From: Mactromeris polynyma
Taxonomy: Eukaryota; Mollusca; Bivalvia; Venerida; Mactridae
Direction: 5' to 3'
Assembly: GCA_032209605.1 (NCBI GenBank)
Contig: JASFXZ010000003.1
Coordinates: 35,304,762 to 35,368,761, forward strand
DNA: 64,000 bases
The notes beneath the pieces are model-generated. The model made no database searches. It was not told the DNA's origin and was given only the letters and a program-made list of their open reading frames with translations. Made by a program: the position numbers and the translations under genes. How positions within the stretch are numbered: the first letter of the stretch is position 1; every line of letters starts with the position of its first letter. Positions 23,501-32,624 of the stretch are shown here, one piece after another.

Positions 23501-24461
23501 TACTTTACCGGAAAGACCATGGCAAAGCATTGCCGCTGATCTTTTCTTATTTGACAACAAAGACTATCTGGTTACAGTTGATTATTACAGTAGATACTTT
23601 GAGGTAGACGCTCTTCCCAATACACAAAGCATTACAGTAATCAGAAAACTCAAGGTACAATTGGCCAGACATGGCATTTGTGACAAACTTGTTACTGATA
23701 ACGGCCCACAATTTTCTGCAGCAATGTTCGCTGATTTTGCTAAAGAATGGGGATTTTCGCACGTAACATCAAGTCCCTTACATCCTAACAGCAATGGCTT
23801 GGCTGAGAAAACAGTTTCCATTGTCAAACGCATATTCAATAAAGCACAGGAAAGTAACAGGGATCCTTATCTAGCAATTCTAGAGTACAGAAACACCCCG
23901 CTTGAATGTGGATTTTCCCCAAATCAATTACTTATGGGAAGAAGAACCAAGTCTATACTTCCCACCACAAACACACAACTGCAACCTAAAACAGTTAGCC
24001 CAGAACTTGTCGGCGAAAAAATGCAAAATATAAAACAGAAACAGAAATCGCATTATGACAAGTCAGCTAAAAAGCTATCCCCCCTCAAATTGAATGAATT
24101 TGTCCGAATTCAGGTAAACAAATCATGGGAACCAGCCAAAGTAATTGAAATTCATGATGAGAACTCTTACGTAGTACAAACACCTGCTGGTGGCATTTAC
24201 CGCCGAAATAGACGCATGCTTAACAAAACGAAGGAAATTTTCCCAGAAATTCAAGAATTTTCCCCTGATATCTTAGCTAGGAAGGTTAATAACAATCCCC
24301 TTCCGGCCCCTAATGATAGGAAAATTCCATCGCCTCACAATGATGACCATTCATTGACACCTGATATGCCCAGCCAAACTGAAGCCAATTATCTAACACG
24401 ATCAGGTAGAGAAGTAAGACCGAATCAACGCTATTATGATAACAACTGGATAAACAAATGA
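20508..24461 (+). CDS. Gag-pol polyprotein of the LTR retrotransposon (1317 aa, intact)
   Basis: One uninterrupted frame encodes capsid and enzyme domains in Ty3/Gypsy order. Gag ends with two zinc knuckles; the second is canonical (CFNCGKMNHFSSVC, from about residue 229) and the first is irregular (from C208). The aspartic protease has DTGSAVDILP at about residue 306. Reverse transcriptase carries the catalytic VDDILIYG at about 585. RNase H has CDASQNGVGA at about 732 and the ERELLAI glutamate region at 768-770. Integrase has an HHCC zinc domain (HQGH ... CPIC) and a D-D-35-E core (about D1011, D1064, E1100). There is no chromodomain at the C-terminus. Gag and pol share one frame, so no frameshift is needed. 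No inactivating change is visible, so the copy may be competent; expression is unknown. Confidence 0.96.
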   Translation: MEGLSVPVMNWEATNLPEHWIKFQRHVELMFKGPLSSKTDEEKVSYLLIWIGDKGRDIYASWEPMVDEDVNKISAYYEKFKAHVQPSLNPIFARYKFNNEVQGSDNIDAFVTRLRLSAVDCNFNDKDDMIRDRIVFGTSCTKIREKLINKGEGLTLQVAVQIAQTHEYSKQQLDSMSASNDVHAVQKNNHSQRRRKTYPQRNGDENKCARCGHYKHSQGDKCPAENAKCFNCGKMNHFSSVCKSKSKRVDNVDNQRSQGHNGSDSDDYEDNNFYVDTVNFKSSAPDRAFVKIDLGPSRVPTKFKIDTGSAVDILPMSHFQKLNIKYPLETPHSQLTSYTGNMLPVCGTIKLPLRYDDKMCESTCFVVDSHTVPLLSLQTSVDLGLIKLIYSIEPINCSLDKQKVMTEYGELFNGVGVIPGESKLHIRPDAIPVINAPRRVPEALRDRLLVELKRMEKEGIITKVTEPTDWVNSLAIVSKKSGSLRICIDPKALNEAIRRPHYPMRTMEDVTSRLSGAKFFSILDITHAYWSVKLDKKSSMLTTFSTVFGRYRWLRLPYGISASGDIFMQKVDQIFEGLTGLTAIVDDILIYGKTREEHDVNLRNTLERAKSVGIKFNPDKCIIGVTEVPFFGHLITETGLKPDTSKIEAISNLEIPKNRQELENVLGMANYLQKFSPNLAEVTNPMRCLIKKDNAFVWDAPQTEAFSKMKAIITQCPVLAYFDTKQPVTLECDASQNGVGATIIQNGHPVAFASRTLTDTESRYANIERELLAILFGCTRFHQYVYGRHVTVHSDNKPLSSIMLKNLSACPPRLQRMRLQLSKYDIDVRHVSGKLIPISDLLSRQPLKEKLNIKGLDLHVHTVLQGLNITDRRLESLKHDTQNDATMQLLKQTIIDGWPNSRTDCSPAIVEFWNHRDELSAASDLIFRGQKIVIPLTARQQLIESVHQGHMGVEKCLQRAKDVMFWPGMTKQITDHVNQCPICQRHRYSNAKEPLTPHTLPERPWQSIAADLFLFDNKDYLVTVDYYSRYFEVDALPNTQSITVIRKLKVQLARHGICDKLVTDNGPQFSAAMFADFAKEWGFSHVTSSPLHPNSNGLAEKTVSIVKRIFNKAQESNRDPYLAILEYRNTPLECGFSPNQLLMGRRTKSILPTTNTQLQPKTVSPELVGEKMQNIKQKQKSHYDKSAKKLSPLKLNEFVRIQVNKSWEPAKVIEIHDENSYVVQTPAGGIYRRNRRMLNKTKEIFPEIQEFSPDILARKVNNNPLPAPNDRKIPSPHNDDHSLTPDMPSQTEANYLTRSGREVRPNQRYYDNNWINK

Positions 24462-24763
24462 ATAAACAATTATCATCACTTTATCCTAGTGGAGAAAAGT
24501 GCTTAGCTACAAACTGAACAATTACGCTATCACAAGATTGTGCGTGAATTAACAAAGTGTAGTTTATAAGCAATTACTAGTGATTTTATACATACTTCAC
24601 AATAAGACTGATTTATTGATGCATGGTTATATTCAATACGATATTCAATGTTTTAATATGCTTATGTGAATTTTTGTTTGCTAGCTTAGTTCAGATGTTA
24701 ATCAAAATCTGATTATATTGACTTTCATCAGCAGACATGCATCACTTGTTCGAAGGAGGGAAA
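24462..24763 (+). other. 3' untranslated part of the LTR element with polypurine tract
   Basis: About 300 bp of noncoding sequence separates gag-pol from the 3' LTR. It ends in the purine-rich GAAGGAGGGAAA (24752-24763), the expected plus-strand primer next to the LTR. Confidence 0.8.
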
Positions 24764-24995
24764 TGTAATGATGTTCAACAACTGACCACTTTGATTTAAC
24801 CTTTGAACTCTCAGAACTCTGTAGCTTAGTAAATTTCCACTGTATATTATGTATGATGTTATCCCGCCTAGCCGGCAGTCTTTAGATTAAAGTTCAACTG
24901 TAAACACGCTTGTGTTGTTGCTTTTATCATAGTCACATTTGTGAACTACAAGACCACCAATAACACTGATAATACCACAATCAGAAAACATTACA
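24764..24995 (+). repeat. 3' LTR
   Basis: Starts TGTAATGATGTTCAAC and ends GAAAACATTACA, followed by the GTCAC target duplication at 24996-25000. Confidence 0.95.
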
Positions 24996-25000
24996 GTCAC

Positions 25001-26891
25001 GACTGTGACGTGTCTACTGTATCTGCGAACAATAGTTATAGCAACGACGACACAAAAAGTGATGAATAATAAACACAGACCTGACAATGTTACAGACTTA
25101 CCAGCAGGACGACTTTTATCAGCCGAAGAACTGTATAAGGTTATTAATGAAAAACAAAATGTTTGTCAGTCAGTACCACCCGGTGATAAGTCAGACATTT
25201 ACATGTTAATAGACAATACGAGAAACGTGGGAAGGTTGAAAAACAAACAAAAATGTGATTTCTTTGACGCTTGTGGTGTATGGGACCATACGAAAGGTAA
25301 CACAGTAAAAACACAATTTGCTGTTAGTGCTGAGGTTTTGAAACGCGTCGAGTTTAAGAATAACTCGTACTGTACGGCTCATAAACAAAAAGGCTAGACT
25401 GCTAGGATACCATTACAACCACAACCGAAAGAAACCGTTACTCCGAGTCGCTACTACGGTACAAGCAAATCAAACCCAAACTTCAAAAAACGTGTTTCTT
25501 ACTACACAGCCGAACACAATGAACCTTTGGGAAATATCGCCGTATACGAGTACACAGGAAAACAACCGATTTACACTGTGGCACATGGATATTCTAAGGC
25601 ATTGAAAGCATTTACAAGAACAATCCCGTCCACGTTTGACAATGTCAAAGAAAAGCTGAAAGATAAATCCAAACGACCAAGAGAAATATTTGAAGAATTA
25701 AAGGCAGACAACTCGTCAAACTGTGTCAGCGAATTCGAGGTTATAAGACAGAAAAAGTATCAAGAAAAGAAGAAGGAAAAGAAACAGACCACACACATGA
25801 CCAACATAGCTGATGAAATCGTAGATGTCATCGGCATGTTAACAACACATCCATTTGTGCAAACAATGATTCACCACAATGAACAACTACCTTCGATAAT
25901 ATGCTACACCCATGAACAAATGTTGGATTTGAAACATTTCCTTTCAAACAGTCATGACGAACCCTTAGGCATAGATAGAACTTTCAATTTAGGACCCTTT
26001 TACGCTACAATAATTGTGTACAAAAATCAAAGACTGGTACGAAAAAATTAAAGCACAAAGCCAATATTCATGGGACCGCTCATGCTACATAAAGATGCAA
26101 CGTACAAAACGTACAAGGGTTTCCTTGAACACTTGTCAACAGAAGTGGACTAAGACATCAACAGTCTGGAACTCAGGGTGTCGCAAACAATGGAATTCGG
26201 CAGTGACGATGAGCGAGCATTGACGAAAGCCATCGAGCACGTCTTCCCTGGTGCTAAAAGATTGCTCTGTACAAAACACCTAAAAGATCATTTAAAGCAC
26301 CATCTACAGAACAAAGTGGGCATTGACAAAAGAGAGCGGGAAAAAATAATGACCTCACTGTTCGACCAGAACAACGGTCTAGTTGGAGCCGACTCATCAT
26401 TTGAGTTTGAGGAATAATCAAATGAAATTATTACAGAAACAGAAATAAATTTCCCTTCGTTCAAAACGTACTTTGATAAACACTTGAAGAAAAAATTGAA
26501 AAACAACGTATATGGCCCACAGAGAGAAACGGAAACAAAGACATGGACAGACAATAACGCAGAATCCATAAACAACATAATAAAACTGACTACACATTGG
26601 CAGCCCAAAACAACACCCGAAATGGTCGAAAAACTATATAGCATCACGAAGCTACATTTTATAGATTACTGCAGCTCCCTCCATGACTCTGGGAACTACC
26701 GCCTCACAGAAAATGAAAGAAAAAAGTATCTGGTCGTCGTACCTATATGGCGCTGCAAGACCGAGGAAGAAAAAGTGTGACTGCTTCGATCATTCTTGAA
26801 AGACACTAAAAGGAAACAGCCAGTGAAGTTTGTGTCGTCAAATGAAAACAAATACTCCGTCATCAACAAAGCACCTGGGACCGCGAAATAA
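25001..26891 (+). pseudogene. MULE-type transposase-like gene, decayed and split by the LTR element
   Basis: One frame stays similar to a MULE-type transposase over about 1.9 kb but is interrupted by stops at 25395 (TAG), 26049 (TAA), 26151 (TAA), 26415 (TAA) and 26778 (TGA). Conserved blocks: LLSAEELYKVINEKQN (N-terminal part); GIDRTFNLGPFYATIIVYKN, with the usual first catalytic Asp position; and GSDDERALTKAIEHVFPGAK followed by LCTKHLKDHLKHHL, the MULE D/C-x2-H pattern. A frameshift is also needed near 25068 to join the 5' end. The original start probably lies upstream of the retrotransposon: an ATG at 20198 runs in frame across the single GTCAC site. Related proteins are, from memory, multicopy in bivalves and corals. 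Whether the source was a transposon or a host gene is not decided here. Confidence 0.75.
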
Positions 26892-26994
26892 AACCGGGAC
26901 AGAGGAAAAGGCCACGGAATGAACGGACCAAAAACATGACAAAAATACAACTCCTAGAATAAAAAGAAATCATGACTAATTATTAAATTAAAAG

Positions 26995-27475
26995 GGTACA
27001 ACACCCCAAACGACTATATTAAATGTAACGAATATGAGAAAAAATATCGAATGGGACAGATTTCTTTAATTATTTAAAAGAAATTCAGACAACAAGACAC
27101 GTGGTGTGGCCTGGATGTAGCAGCATCTTTCACATTTTGAAAACATTAAATTCAAAAATTAAGAACACGGACGTATAAATACAATTACTATTTACATTTA
27201 CAACAATACCTTTTAAGTACTTATTTAGTATCGATTAATTCAGCAAAGCCAAGTTTGAAAGGTGCTGCTATAACTGAACGCTCTCACTCATTTAAGGTCG
27301 TTTGGGGTGTTATCGTTTTTTCTTTTGATTATAATTTGAGAAGGCATATTCGCCCGAAGGCTATACGTAATCCCTTAATTGAATAATTTCATATTAAAAA
27401 GACTTAAACTGTAATATTTCGTAGTAGTTGGGGTGTTTTGTAGTCGTTTGGGGTGGTTTGGGGTGTTTCAACGGA
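26995..27475. repeat. Inverted and direct copies of a GTCGTTTGGGGTGT motif
   Basis: AACACCCCAAACGAC near 27000 is the exact reverse complement of GTCGTTTGGGGTGTT near 27297. Two further direct partial copies follow near 27432-27470 (GTCGTTTGGGGTGG, TTTGGGGTGTTT). This lies just downstream of the MULE-type pseudogene and could include its terminal repeat, but no matching 5' end was found. Confidence 0.5.
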
Positions 27476-28437
27476 CCCTACACGTAAAAAGTTTACATGT
27501 TATCTTAGAGATTCTGACTATCAAAGTTTTCCAACCTCTCCAATCTTTACTAACCACAAAACGAGTTAACATAGATCCTTGTGCTTAAGACATTATTATA
27601 TGAGACCAACCTTTTACATCAGAACGCATAATATGCGTATATAGAGCATGATTCGTTATGATAAAAATGTTCACATTGGTCATTTCTCAAAGTACTAGTC
27701 CCTGTCCGGAAAATACTCACTTAGAGCGATGATGTTTTACCCATATCAACATTCTTCTAAGGTCTATGTCACAAATGCCAGCAGGAACTACGCCATAATT
27801 ACAAACTTTTAAACTTTTGGGATTAAAAATGTAAATTAATGTCGTTACTTTTATCAAAGACCTCAATTTGCTTTAATCGACAGGGGAAGTAACTGCTGCG
27901 AGTTTGAGAATTTTCTACTTAGCGACTTTTCTTCTCAGTGACTCTCACGATATGCGTGTTATTATGAGGTACCGCATCTTAATAAATTACCAATCAAATG
28001 TCGTCTTACAGATATTTTATCCAATGAAATCACAGTTTCCAAAGTGGTTCACCGATCGACAAATGGTCGCGTCTATATAGGATCGTTTTCTGGATCACGG
28101 TTGTCTAAAAGGTATCGATTTGTGGATCAATGTCGTAAAATTTACTGAGACTCAAAAAACTTTACTACTCGTTTATCAACGCATAATAACACTCATAAAA
28201 TATTATTTTTATAATAAAGTGTTTGTTTAGGTCGTAATTTGTCTAATTTCTTACGCAGTATATAATACGTAAAAGGTAACTGGAAGTGGATCACCTCATG
28301 GGGAAGTACACGATTGGCTGAGACATACTGAATGACTGTTTGATTATTTTAAATTAACATTATTTAAGTTAAAGCTATTCCGTGATGTTAATTTAATAAA
28401 AAAGCATCCTTTTATCTGGTACATGTATCAGTAAGTT
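27476..28437. other. No gene seen; flank with degenerate satellite-like words
   Basis: AT-rich. Between 28020 and 28300 there are isolated GTGGATCA and CTATATAGGATC words and one diverged unit (GGTAACTGGAAGTGGATCAC near 28275) of the satellite that follows. Confidence 0.45.
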
Positions 28438-30385
28438 GACCACTGGGTATATTTGGTAACATACTCTGGATAACAAAGTCTAAGGTAACAGAAAGTGGAT
28501 CACTGGTCTATAAGGTAATTGGAAGTGGATCACTCTGTCTATAAGGTAACAGAAAGTGGATCACTGGTCTATATGGTAATTGAAAGTGGATCACTCTGTC
28601 TATAAGGTAACAGAAAGTGGATCACTCTGTCTATAAGGTAATAGAAAGTGGATCACTCTATCTATAAGGTAACGGAAAGTGGATCACTGGGTCTATATGG
28701 TAACAGAAAGTGGATCACTGGTCTATATGGTAATTGAAAGTGGATCACTCTGTCTATAAGGTAACAGAAAGTGGATCACTGGGTCTATAAGGTTATAGAA
28801 AGTGGATCACTCTGTCTATAAGGTAACAGAAAGTGGATCACTGGGTCTATATGGTAATAGAAAGTGGATCACTCTGTCTATAAGGTCACAGAAAGTGGAT
28901 CACTCTGTCTATAAGGTAACAGAAAGTGGATCACTGGTCTATATGGTAATTGAAAGTGGATCACTCAGTCAATAAGGTAACAGAAAGTGGATCACTGGGT
29001 CTATAAGGTAATAGAAAGTGGATCACTAGGTCTATAAGGTAATAGAAAGTGGATCACTCTGTCTATAAGGTAACAGAAAGTGGATCACTCTGTCTATAAG
29101 GTAATAGAAAGTGGATCACTAGGTCTATAAGGTAATAGAAATTGGATCACTGGTCTATAAGGTAATAGAAAGTGGATCACTCAGTCTATAAGGTAATAGA
29201 AAGTGGATCACTGGTCTATAAGGTAATAGAAAGTGGATCACTCTGTCTATAAGGTAACAGAAAGTGGATCACTTGGTCTATAAGGTAATAGAAAGTGAAT
29301 CACTGGGTCTATACGGTAATAGAAAGTGGATCACTCTGTCTATAAGGTAATAGAAAGTGGATCATTCTGTCTATAAGGTAATAGAAAGTGGATCACTGGG
29401 TCTATAAGGTAATAGAAAGTGGATCACTCTGTCTATAAGGTAATAGAAAGTGGATCACTGGGTCTATATGGTAATAGAAAGTGGATCAATCTGTCTATAA
29501 GGTAATAGAAAGTGGATCACTCTGTCTATAAGGTAATAGAAAGTGGATCACTCTGTCTATAAGGTAATAGAAAGTGGATCACTCTGTCTATAAGGTAACA
29601 GAAAGTGGATCAATTGGTCTATAAGGTAATAGAAAGTGAATCACTGGGTCTATACGGTAATAGAAAGTGGATCACTCTGTCTATAAGGTAATAGAAAGTG
29701 GATCATTCTGTCTATAAGGTAATAGAAAGTGGATCACTGGGTCTATAAGGTAATAGAAAGTGGATCACTCTGTCTATAAGGTAATAGAAAGTGGATCACT
29801 GGGTCTATATGGTAATAGAAAGTGGATCACTCTGTCTATAAGGTAATAGAAAGTGGATCACTCTGTCTATAAGGTAATAGAAAGTGGATCACTTGGTCTA
29901 TAAGGTAATAGAAAGTGGATCACTGGGTCTATATGGTAATAGAAAGTGGATCACTCTGTCTATATGGTAATAGAAAGTGGATCACTCTGTCTATAAGGTA
30001 ATAGAAAGTGGATCACTTGGTCTATAAGGTAATAGAAAGTGGATCACTCTGTCTATAAGGTAATAGAAAGTGGATCACTTGGTCTATAAGGTAATAGAAA
30101 GTGGATCACTGGGTCTATATGGTAATAGAAAGTGGATCACTCTGTCTATAAGGTAATAGAAAGTGGATCACTGGGTCTATAAGGTAATAGAAAGTGGATC
30201 ACTCAGTCAATAAGGTAACAGAAAGTGGATCACTGGGTCTATATGGTAATAGAAAGTGGATCACTCAGTCTATAAGGTAACAGAAAGTGGATCACTCTGT
30301 CTATAAGGTAACAGAAAGTGGATCGCTTGGTCTATATGGTTACAGAGAGTAGATTGCTTTGTCTTTATGGTTACAGAAAGTTGAT
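28438..30385 (+). repeat. 30/31-bp satellite array, about 60 copies
   Basis: The main unit is GGTAATAGAAAGTGGATCAC plus TCTGTCTATAA (31 bp), with shorter variants such as ...CACTGGTCTATAA. Edges are degenerate. A block with the diagnostic variants GAAAGTGAATCACTGGGTC and CTATACGG recurs 341 bp apart (29295 and 29636), 11 units, showing higher-order duplication. The same family occurs inverted at 48065-48705 and as a single motif at 52973-52997. Confidence 0.97.
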
Positions 30386-32129
30386 CAACATCTTTGTCTA
30401 CTGTGGAACCATTAATAGTTTGTAGAGGTTTATTTTTTGCGTAGTTAGCGCTAATACTTATGCCCAATTTAAGATACCGCAAAAAGTGATTTAGCAGTAA
30501 CATCTGTGAATGAAATTTGAAATGCGCGATTTTAAGACCACTGGGAAATGTCTTTATCAGTGTTTCCTATAATATAGTGCCAGCGAAATTAAATAATTTC
30601 ACAGTATATGGTATTTGGAAGTGGATCAGTGTTTAATACATGGTATTTGAAAAATGATCTTATGGACACTACCCAGTCACATAATCCTTACACCAAGCAA
30701 ACCAGTAGATACATGGAACTATATTTGCTGATTGTCAAGCAAGGGATATTTACCAGTACCTTGTTTATGACTTTGGTATGATGCGGCAGGGGAATTAACC
30801 TTGGACCCCTCACACTAGAAGCAGATGTTCATCCACTAGAGGCAGACATACAAGCAACAAGGTATATAAGTACAAACAAGACAAGAGATTTGTTTCATTT
30901 TCTATTATTATTATTTTTCTTAGTATGTCTATTTTGAACATGTGAGATAAAAGTTTGCAATAATACTTGTGTAAAAGAACAAGAAAATAATAAAAGGATG
31001 TTCCTCTAAAGTCTAGACCAGAATGAATAAAAAGGGCTAAAGAGCCCAAAAATATTTTTCACATCTAGAAAAGAAAAGGTTGAAGTAAAATCTATCAAAC
31101 AGTGAATGCTGAATTAATAACAAGCACTGCACAATTTTATGATACACCAAAAGCTGTCCATAGAAAGCATGCTCAACTTTTCACATTTGATAGTAATACT
31201 GTCAGTTTCACCTTTTTATTAAGCATTCATCTGTTAAGGTAGTGGAAGTGTAATACACATATCTTCAAATGTTGTTGCTTTGGCAATTTTTATAAACGCA
31301 CACACTAAACAAGCATTATGTGAAAAATAAAAAAATCTAACCTCAAGTTAAAAAAAATCAGTATGGTCGATCATACGCTGAGAGCAAAATGAAATGTTCT
31401 AGGATTATTAACTTACTAAAACTACTATAAAATCCTAAGATTTTATATTATTTCAAAACAAAATGATTTCTCATATGCTGAAACAATATATTGCAAGAAA
31501 ATAAGAACAGAGAAAAGTAAAACAGTTGACTTAAGAAAAGTATGTAACAAAAAACAACAACATGATTATTACAATGTACATGTACTTGAATAAGGACTGC
31601 AAATTTTCTTTCACTTGACAAAACATACAACTTTTAACATCCTAAAAATTGCTTTGTCTATAGTCAAATAAAATATATGTTCACCATCAAATTATCAAAA
31701 GAGGACATATTGTGTGACCCCATCCCATCTATTGTGTGTACTTTGTCGACATAAAGATAGATAGATAGATGTCTTCATTTCCTCCAAATAATTTGAAGAG
31801 CATAATAAATACATACATTACAACAAACAAGATTATGTACAGGTAACGATGAACAACATAGTACATAATTATAATAGTATACAAAGATGAGTTATGTTAA
31901 TAATAAGAAACATACAATGTATAGCTAATTAAATCTGGGCATGTAAAAGCTTATTTCAATTGACACACAAAACTTAACGAAAGCGAAATTCAAGCAGAAT
32001 TGTCATATATAAGCTTTTACAACACTGTGAACAGAACATATGAACATGCTTAAGGCGAAAACGAAATAAAGCATATCCTGCTGTACGCAGAATTTAGTAC
32101 GACCAGATGAGATTAAACATATTACATAC
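30386..32129. other. No gene seen; AT-rich, with small AGAT microsatellite
   Basis: Only short random frames. A single diverged satellite unit lies near 30605 (ATATGGTATTTGGAAGTGGATC), and there is a short (AGAT)n run near 31757-31770. Confidence 0.5.
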
Positions 32130-32429
32130 AAAACATACATCATGATTATCTACATAATATGCAACAATATATAATACTGGTACTATAACAAAATATTCAC
32201 TTTCTTTTTACATACTGATTTTTATACACCAGGCTGAATAGACCCAAGTTTCTGCGTAATAGTTAAATACTGTATTTACAAAACATTCATCATGATTATC
32301 TACATAATATGCAACAATATATAATACTGGTACTATAACAAAATATTCACTTTCTTTTTACATACTGATTTTTATACACCAGGCCGAATAGACCCAAGTT
32401 TCCGGTTATAGTTAAATACTGTATTTCAT
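32130..32429 (+). repeat. Tandem duplication, 150-bp period, two copies
   Basis: AAACATACATCATGATTATC at 32131 recurs as AAACATTCATCATGATTATC at 32281, and the following ~140 bp are almost identical in both copies (for example ACACCAGGCTGAATAGACCC and ACACCAGGCCGAATAGACCC). Confidence 0.9.
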
Positions 32430-32624
32430 GAGACCGCTAAGTCGAGCGTGATTTACACAAGCAACGATGGCATAACAGCCTAACCTATCAATACACAGCA
32501 GTAATATTCCTTTTATATAACTTACAAAGTGAAAATAAACTTTTATATGCAAAAACAGATGCATATAAACGGATTGAATGTGTTATGTTGACGTATTATC
32601 GATGCTCTTCAACAAAGTTTTACT

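Larger units (their letters stand above)
20213..24995 (+). mobile_element. Intact Ty3/Gypsy-type LTR retrotransposon, 4783 bp
   Basis: Complete structure: GTCAC target duplication, 232-bp 5' LTR (20213-20444), primer binding site starting TGGTGTCAGAAGT, a single gag-pol frame (20508-24461), a purine tract before the 3' LTR, and a 232-bp 3' LTR (24764-24995). The LTRs begin TGTAATG and end CATAACA or CATTACA; by eye they differ at one base, so insertion is recent. There is no separate envelope frame. It is inserted in the same orientation as, and inside, an older MULE-type transposase-like reading frame. Confidence 0.95.

Noticed and set aside
28438..30385. CRISPR-like array
   Set aside because: Units are directly adjacent with no unique spacers, the same holds for 40935-42648, and the genome is eukaryotic.
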